The position numbers were made by a program, and so were the translations under genes. Below are positions 56,971 through 64,000 of a DNA stretch of 64,000 bases, one piece after another. The stretch's first letter is position 1. The number at the start of each line of letters is the position of its first letter. The DNA is taken from assembly GCA_963678705.1 (NCBI GenBank), contig OY783204.1, positions 4,282,334-4,346,333 of the forward strand. The letters are read 5' to 3'. A model generated the notes under the pieces. It was given only the letters and a program-made list of their open reading frames with translations. It did not search any database and was not told the DNA's origin. Source of the stretch: Panorpa germanica. Taxonomy: Eukaryota; Arthropoda; Insecta; Mecoptera; Panorpidae.

Positions 56971-58139
56971 ATGCCGCTTTCCAGTGTTAACAAATCTGTA
57001 AAAATAAATGATTGTAAAGTTGCAGTGGATCCATTATTACTCTTCCAAAGAATTACTGTCAGAAAACAATTTGAAAGTAATCTTGAAGAATATCTTCAAT
57101 ATGAATTGAGTCCGTATCCAACAGCTCTATTTGATAATGATGGCATGAGAAAAACAACAAAATCGTCATTGTATGACAACATGAGCCCAATTGATTTTGT
57201 TCTCAATGAAAATAATGTGACGTTCATTATTGATGGCGGATTTCTTCTTCATCATGTTGTATGGAGCAGAGAAGATACTTTTTCCATTATTTTTGATAAA
57301 TACATGAATTATTTACAAAGGCATTACAATTCCAAAATAATTGTTGTATTTGACGGATATTCAGACTACAGTAAGAACGTAAAAGCTATGGAGCAGCAGA
57401 GAAGAACTGCTGCACTTTCAAAAAAGTATGAAGTCTGTTTCGATGAAACAATGGTTGTACCAGTTACTCAAGAAAAATTCTTATCAAATCGAAATAACAA
57501 AGATATGCTCATTAATATGTTAATTGAAAAATTACAAGCTGCAAATATTGCTACTAAACAAGCCAGAGATGATGCGGATGTTCTTATTGTTGAAACTGCA
57601 ATTGAAGAATCAAAGTCTGAAAAAACTGCAGTTAAAATAGGACAAGATATTGATTTACTTGTCATTTTAATTGGGCGTACACTGTATTACGAACAAGATA
57701 TTTTCTTTAAAAAAGTTGTGAAAGGAAATGTAAAAACGGAGATATACTCGACTAAAAGTTTTGATAATTATCCTCATTCCAAAGCACATATTTTATTTCA
57801 GCACGCATTAAGTGGCTGTGACACAACTTCTGCGCTTTTTAAAAAGGGAAAAAAATCATTTTTAAAAGTTTTTGAGAAACTGACAAATTTGGATGAACTA
57901 GCTGCAGCAATTGAGGAAGAAAATTGTTCGGCCCAGAGATTATTAGAGAGTGGAAAAAAGGTTGTGGCAGCGCGTGTGGATGTAGAAAAGATGGATGGAA
58001 GTGCTTAGTTATCTATGGATATTGTAATGGACAATCCTGCGAAAATATACTAGAAGTTCTGCTTAACAGTGAAGATGAAGGAGAAGAAACGTTTTCTATT
58101 GTTGAGGAGATTCACGGGACTGAGGGCAATGCCATTTAA
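56971..58139 (+). pseudogene. PIN/CXC family, copy 3 (PIN nuclease and CXC tail)
   Basis: Best copy of the nuclease. VDPLLLFQRITVRKQFESNL, then FIIDGGFLLHHVVW, IVVFDGYSDYSKNV, ARDDADVLIVETAI (57560-57600), GQDIDLLVILIG (57640) and LSGCDTTSALFKKGK (57810), giving the conserved acidic residues of a PIN/FEN-like metal-dependent nuclease. At about 57925 a deletion with frame change joins to EWKKGCGSACGCRKDGWKC and CNGQSCEN, a CXC (tesmin-like) Cys-rich DNA-binding tail ending at 58139. The region between nuclease and tail, present in copy 2, is missing. Start in the window is arbitrary; the N-terminal two thirds are absent. Confidence 0.7.
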
Positions 58140-58689
58140 ACGTTAATCGCATATATTAAACATAGAGGAGGAATAATTAATGTATGAATATGAATAAAAC
58201 AAAACTGTATAAAATCGGGTGTTCCGGTGAATTAGGCTTACTAGAGAAACAACTAGAAAGAAAACATACCGTCAACTCTACCTCATGGTGGGTGGTGTGG
58301 AAATGAACAGTAAACAGTTCGTATAGATATAGTTTATTTATAATCTATAAAAAATAAACATAAAAAAAATTGAGCTTAAAATTGAAATATTTTAAAATTT
58401 TCAATGAAGTGCCATACATATAGCAGTGACGCATCTCCGTCCCTGTAAGACATACAAAAAAAATATTGTATAAAAAATTTGTAAGGAATTGAGTCCTCTA
58501 TAAGTTTGATAATAACTATTGTTATCGTAGGGCGCACTAGTAACGAGATATTCATAATAAACCGTTTTAGCCGCGACTTTTCCCAGATGACAGCGCGCGC
58601 CGACGTTGTCCATGTTGGATAACTTGGATTTTTCATTATTGTATTGTAAAATAAACAAACAAATACAATAACAAATAAGTTCAAGGATA
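58140..58689. other. No recognisable gene
   Basis: AT-rich; short open frames on minus (58376-58684) lack motifs. Confidence 0.4.
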
Positions 58690-59735
58690 ACTGTTGGGAT
58701 AAGATTACTATGAAATATAACGCATCAGCAGTTTCAGGTGTGCGTACAAAGAACAGCTAAAGGAACTGTATAACATATTAAAGACAAAAAGAAATTGAAC
58801 GACGATCGTGTAAGTAACACGTTTCAATACGTAATACCTAATTTTTTGTTTCAATACCTAATTTAATTATTATTTAAGTTTTCAAGAATATGTAACTATA
58901 GTTTTCTCAATATATTAAATGCTGAATATTAATTTTCAGCAAGAATCTTACAAAACTGGAGGCGGAACATAAGAGAACAAATGTAGCGAAGTAGATTTGA
59001 AAATTATAAATATTTTAAAGGATAATTTTATGCCGAATGATAATCCATTCGATTCAAGTGTTGATCTATTCTGTTGTTAAACAAATTATATCTTACTACA
59101 AACAATAAGTGATACAAATTTTATTTATTTAAAATAATGTGAAAAAGGAGGAAGTATTATTATCAATTGAATTTACAAAAGTAATATTACATCGTTTCTT
59201 TTTAAAGACTATTGTATTGAGACAAAGACAAAGTCCATAGATTTAGATAGAGCCGAGCCCTCGACAGCAGTCATTAATTTAGAAATTTCAAACACTGCAC
59301 TCGAAGTGTCCACATGCTCCTCTTTACTATAATCTTCTATAAACAACGAAACACCAAAAATAAATAACCAAGGAGTTACAAAAGTACCAGCGATTCAGCT
59401 GAGGAAAAGAAAATATTTAAATGAAATAACCGATGCGTTTATTAATAGTAAATCAAAAAAAAAATAATGAGGACGATCTACAATTAAATAAGAAAATAAT
59501 AATACTTAACTCCGAAAAAGAACGTAAACTTAAAAAGCTGGAGCAGAGTGAAATGTTATTTAACAAACAAATGGAGATTTTAGAGCTGGAGAAAAATTGT
59601 AAATTGCAACAAAGCAATAAACAAATAATGATATTTTAATTGGAGAAACAAATTAAAGAAGCAGAACTAAACTACCTCCATTATGTGTCGGAATCTAATC
59701 CGTGTCCAGAGCGAATAGATTTAAAATCGAATTAA
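58690..59735 (+). pseudogene. Myb/SANT-like DNA-binding gene remnant
   Basis: Pieces of a Myb/SANT-like protein of the type found as the second gene of Harbinger elements and as domesticated genes. CWDKITMKYNASAVSGVRTK, then after one base QLKELYNILKTKRN, is the end of the trihelix domain. After an acceptor at about 58940 comes QESYKTGGGT, then VDLKIINILKDNF and DNPFDSSVDLFC, the conserved KTGGG linker. At 59430-59735 a coiled coil (LKKLEQSEMLFNKQMEILEL) ends with EKQIKEAELNYLHYVSE. Several stops. Whether it belonged to a transposon or to a host gene cannot be decided here. Confidence 0.55.
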
Positions 59736-60640
59736 TATTTGATCAAAAAACGATTTAAATATGCAAGCAATAATATTAATTAAAGAAACAAAAACAATTT
59801 CAGAATATTGGATTTGCTACAATCTATAAAAACAATGATATTATTAATAGGTATAGACCTAATAGATCTTGCCCTTAATAGAACAATCGCAAGTGCGTAT
59901 CCTGATACGCTTGTCATGATAAAGTATGAATAAATAAACATCAGTGTTGAATTAACGTATACTTAATAAAGTGAATATATAAAGGTATATATTTGCAAGA
60001 CCATGTATAGACTGCTCAAAACAAAACGAACTCTCTGAAACTGGTTCCGGTTGATATCAAGCTTAAAATGTAAATACAAATTTGTTATTGATGTTCATGT
60101 TCATACATTCAGTACAAACCACTATTTGGAATTGTAAATAAAATTACATAAATCTTGTAAATAGACTAACTGGTCCATTTGGATAAAATAGTTTCTCCTC
60201 GCAATTAGTATGATAAATTTCGAGCAGCATTCAATATTTCACAATCTAACAAATTCCGTTATGTATACCAGATGGAATGAAATGCAGTACATAGCACCAA
60301 AAAAAAATATCAACATTATTAATAAAAGGTATTGTTAATTTGAAGACAGCTGATTATTTATTATCCTGAATTACAGCTTATAATTTCTAATGTATTGTAT
60401 TGTGAATGATCATTTTAAATTTTATTCAATTGTCACTAGAATTAAATTAAAGGAAACCGGCAATTTTTAAATAATTTTCTTACATTAAGAACAAGTTCTT
60501 AAGTTTTTTAAGTTAACAAACTTAATGACAAAACCTAATGACCTACTCAAACACAAGAGTGCCTTTTATAAGAGTAATTTCTTTAAATATACACATATTC
60601 TAATTATTTAACAAAAATTAATTGAAATTATTACATTTTA
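59736..60640. other. AT-rich stretch, nothing recognised
   Basis: Stop-rich in all frames, no repeat or motif I can support. Confidence 0.4.
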
Positions 60641-60960
60641 ATGTTTTATTTACTTAATTTTTTTAATGTTTATTTTTTATCTTTCATAATTTTTTTTTTT
60701 CCTTTTTTCAATTTTTCTATATCTTTTTATGTTTCTATATTTTTTTTTAACTTTCCCTTTTTTTATTTTTTCTATTTTTTTTTAACTTTTTCTATTTTTT
60801 TAACTTTTTCATTTCTTTTCATTTTCTTTTTTAATTTTCTTTTTTATTTAAATTTTTTTAATTTGTTTTTACATTAATTTTTTTTCAATTTCTTCTTAAT
60901 TTATTCTAAAAAAGTCTTTTTTGTTATATATTTTATGTTTTTTCTTTAATATATTGTATT
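60641..60960. repeat. T-rich low-complexity tract
   Basis: Degenerate poly-T with units such as TTTTTCTATTTTTTTTTAAC. The open frame across it (Phe-rich) is an artefact of composition. Confidence 0.85.
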
Positions 60961-63111
60961 ATGTCCAGATGCAAGCAGCCTGAAGTTGTCCGCGGTAAAT
61001 TGAGGTCTATGTAATGTCGATATAGTTCGGTTAAATACTTCTTCTTGACATAATTAGTTATTTAATAATCATGAATATTCATTTTCAGGTTTGTCCAATT
61101 CATTATATTACCACACCTGTACTAATGAAACACTCTGAGGAACTAGTCAACCCAGTATCAGATCTGCCTATTCAGCAAGGTGACAATATCAGTAAGATGT
61201 GAGATGTAATTTCAATAAAATATTGTACAAATATTTTCTTTGTTATCATTCTTTTGTAAGATGTTCTTGATAGTGTGAAGGTTGATGTTCTTCTCCACTC
61301 TTGCTTGATGCTCTTTGTTTATTTGAAGATGATCTTGAATAGTTGAATAGTTGAATAGTAGTTGTTCTTATTAAATGATTACTCAATACTTCCTCTTAAC
61401 ACAAGGAAAATTGTTTAAGGAGCACCGTTGATGGAGGACCGTCGCACTGCCACATGAAGGAGAGGCGACCACGCCTTCTTTCCATAAAACCCTTTAGATA
61501 TTCGATTAGCAACGTTATTCGATACTCGGGCATATTGGAATTGCAGTATTGATCGATTGATATTGAATTCTATACACGATATGACATTTCACATAGCGCA
61601 CACGTCATAAGCAGATGTTGGTTTGTTAGATCGAGTCGCTTTACCAGAATGCGTCAATGTTAGAGCTAACCGGGCGAACACTTCTACGTCGTAGTTAGAA
61701 TTTTTTTTCAAGGGTCCTCACATATACCGCATCATGTTCATTTGTCCGATATTTGTAGGTCACCGATACATCACAGGCAGCCAGCAAACAGTGCATTATG
61801 GGTCTACGAAGATAGATGTGTCAACTGGCTTTAATTATAAAGGCTCATACACATCTACATTCAAGCACACTTAGCTGAAGAGGACATGTAGTTTGCTATT
61901 TATATTTTCAAAATGACCATCAGCATTAAATCCCCGGGAAAAAGTTAGAGAAAGAGTGTAACTTTCTGACACTTCTATTTTTAAATTACCTATTGTCTGT
62001 TTTTACCTTCATTGCATGTTATATTTACATTTCGACAATCATTTAGTACATATACACTTTGAAACTGTCGTAACATTTTACATAATGGTCCAGGATAGCA
62101 ATTACTAATCTTATGACAAAAACTTTAATTCGTAATTACATTCAGCCTTTGTGCCCGACTCTACTTTAAGGATAATATAGAACTCAATCTTTTTCGAATA
62201 ATTTGGACGGTAATGTAGACTACATTTCTAGCATACGCTGGTAGATGGCTCTTCAATTCGATTTAAAGTGCGACATAAGCTTAATAAATTACCTATGAGG
62301 TTTAATCTATCCAAACTAAACGGTTTGTAATTGAAAAAAAGTCAAGTGATTGATGCAATTTATGATGGTACAAACTACTTCCAAATTTTCTATGTACTTC
62401 AAATTATCAGATAATTTTTAATATTTATCAAGTTTTTACATTTCTGAGCATAAAGTATTCATAATTTGAACCACCATTTAACAATTTCCAATTATCTATT
62501 CGGGTGCATCACTATATAATCATTTCTAACTCAAAAGTTGAGAATATTAAAATGTTCTTAATGTAATCAGTATTAGTCTTTTAACAAAGATATGCCTTAC
62601 TTCTTAATTCTTATTGTCCTCTCACAGTTTCAAGTATTGTTAAACTAATGGTTGAACTACACAGCAAAACGTAAATTTATTTGACCAAAAATTCATAATT
62701 TGAGAAAACTTCAACTGCAATTCATATTTTGTTGTGTAACCCATATAAATGTAAAACAGAATTGTTGTTACCAAAAAAATAAAATACCAGCTGTCTTCAT
62801 CTTATCTTCAACTTATCATTTATTTAAATAAAAACTACTATACTCAAACTTGATGGTATGTATTTATAATTTAATATATTCCTTTGGTATTTGGCGACAA
62901 GACAGTAACAATCTATGCAAACGACAACAACCGGCAACAGTGCAGGAGACGATATTGGACATAATGGAACAGTTCAGATTGTAAATTTTTACTACTTTTT
63001 TATCTTTATTTAAAGTGTATTTATCAGTGTACATTATTTATAAGAGTATTCATTTGTTACAAAGTAAATAGTACACATTAACTGCACACATTTATTAGTA
63101 AAGTAAGTTAA
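60961..63111. other. Noncoding stretch with one possible exon
   Basis: Mostly stop-rich. At 61090-61186 an acceptor TTTTCAG is followed by about 32 open codons and a GTGACA donor-like site; product not recognised. The sequence at 61420-61860 is less AT-rich than its surroundings but has no coding motif. Confidence 0.35.
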
Positions 63112-63205
63112 TCCTACTAATATTATAAGCGTGAAAGTTTGTGAGAATGTATCGCAAAAAGTACTAAACAGATCTTAATGAAGCAGACATTTATACATGA
63201 TCATG
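63112..63205 (+). mobile_element. Helitron 5' end fragment
   Basis: After an A the sequence TCCTACTAATATTATAAGCG, followed by a run ending GAAAGTTTGTGAGAATGTAT, has the form of a widespread insect Helitron 5' terminus. No matching CTAG end is visible before the window closes, so this is a fragment or an element that runs past the edge. Confidence 0.65.
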
Positions 63206-63252
63206 CACAGTACTTTTTTCCTTAAAATATACTACTTATGTGTTATATTGTA

Positions 63253-63815
63253 GAAGCAAGAACAAAGTACCGTAGATTCTACAGAAAATGTATGTTGTAT
63301 TTGTCCACAAAGCGAAAATGTAGATGCTCCCAGTACCTCAACTCAAGTCAAGGTAAAATTGATCAAAGTTACTCGTGGACTGTCAAAATTGAAGACCATT
63401 GCAACAATTTTGAAGAATAATGAACTTCTTAGTTTTCTGAACACCGGGGAAAAAGTATTCGATTCACTGATAGTAAAAGTGTTTCAGCTGAAATGAGTAA
63501 AGTTGAGTTATGTGAAAAATAAGAAGATTTTCAAACTCCTCTTTTGATTGGGTTCAGAATTGTTTCATTGGCACTAAATCATTATTTGGACAAAGAAAAA
63601 TTAAACAACATCAAAATTTATCTATTGTTACTTCACATAAAACAAAACAGACATTACTTAATGTCATCAAAAATATAAGACATGAGTATTTTCGATCTCC
63701 TCTTTTGAGAATAAATTCAGTAAATGATTTAAGATCGGTCAGTGAAAGACATCATCGATCTTGTTATACAAATATTATGAAACAAGAACATACAGCACAG
63801 GGTACTATCAGTTAG
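63253..63815 (+). pseudogene. PIN/CXC family N-terminus, divergent copy 4
   Basis: In the frame of 63253 the sequence gives NVCCICPQSENVDAPSTSTQ and VTRGLSKLKTIATIL, comparable to the first zinc site and the following helix of copy 1. In other frames further right come DWVQNCFIGTKSLFGQ and VSERHHRSCYTNIMKQ, the latter matching AAEAKYHHGCYASIMK of copy 1. Several frame changes and stops. It is a distant relative rather than a duplicate of copy 1. A possible upstream exon lies around 62930-62980, with an acceptor-like TTGTAG just before the frame. Confidence 0.5.
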
Positions 63816-64000
63816 TGTAAAATTATTCAACTGTATTCAACATGGACAATTCAACAACTAAAGTTCAGTGCAGTTCAGTGATACCACATATTAAAACATA
63901 ATATTTTTTACTTTTACAATTTCTGTTGGTAGAAATACATTTGAGTTTATTATTTCTTTTTCAATACTATTTGTAACATTTTTAATATGAGTAGATATAT

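Noticed and set aside
56739..56990. Two overlapping frames with a hydrophobic stretch, possible small membrane protein
   Set aside because: T-rich noncoding segment between two family copies; no initiation context or homologous motif.
60641..60877. Phe-rich 78-codon frame resembling a membrane protein
   Set aside because: Made of T-rich low-complexity DNA, without any sequence complexity or motif.
1..64000. tRNA, rRNA or snRNA genes
   Set aside because: Scanned by eye for tRNA B-box-like GGTTCGAATCC and rRNA core motifs; nothing convincing was found. A covariance-model scan would be decisive.

Overview
This is an AT-rich, arthropod-type (almost certainly insect) nuclear window. The evidence is short GT-AG introns with insect-like acceptors, AATAAA polyadenylation signals, and a dense set of elements typical of insect genomes: R1-like LINE, Helitron, mariner, P/THAP, PIF/Harbinger, BEL/Pao, Ty3/gypsy, Mutator-like and a protein-primed type-B DNA polymerase of Maverick/Polinton kind. 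I cannot name the insect order. There are no bacterial-style operons, rRNAs, tRNAs or CRISPR arrays. The only candidate host gene is a decayed leucine-rich-repeat gene near the left end.

Layout. 1-975: deleted R1-type LINE. 1271-2880: LRR gene remnant with three short 3' exons. 3071-5501: complete but internally deleted Helitron on the minus strand, with TC and CTAG ends. 5512-8520: second, older Helitron on plus, split by a 735-bp deleted mariner (7425-8159). 10683-13135: five-exon THAP/P-element transposase on minus. 13595-16960: PIF/Harbinger remnant (transposase exon on plus, MADF/BESS-type partner gene on minus), with a 288-bp non-autonomous Helitron and an inverted AT-rich repeat pair. 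17559-19453: second P-type transposase, cut by a BEL/Pao element (19454-25700) with two LTRs. 25701-28625: unrecognised membrane protein and PolB fragments. 28860-31955: gypsy and BEL fragments. 31956-41940: a gypsy element interrupted by an 8285-bp Mutator-like element (32943-41227). 42118-44880: Mutator-like/YqaJ and gypsy fragments. 45993-50939: large Helitron with Rep and PIF1 helicase. 51164-58139: three copies of an unclassified gene family with zinc-binding N-terminus, PIN/FEN-like nuclease core and CXC tail. 58690-59735: Myb/SANT-like gene remnant. 60641-60960: T-rich low complexity. 63112-63815: a Helitron 5' end and a fourth, divergent copy of the PIN/CXC family N-terminus.

The most striking unit is the 8.3-kb element at 32943-41227. 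It has about 470-bp near-identical terminal inverted repeats, a perfect 9-bp target duplication (AAAAAACTA) inside a gypsy pol reading frame, and one long intact gene. That gene encodes a MULE-like DDE transposase (candidate D366, D435, E662) fused to a ubiquitin-specific-protease-like domain. The protease Cys box (C1001) is in exon 1 and its His box (H1221) is in a small second exon behind a 78-nt intron. A transposase carrying its own deubiquitinase-like domain, in a copy that looks young and intact, is the best candidate here for an undescribed system. The second candidate is the PIN/CXC family, seen in four degraded copies that together show its domain order.
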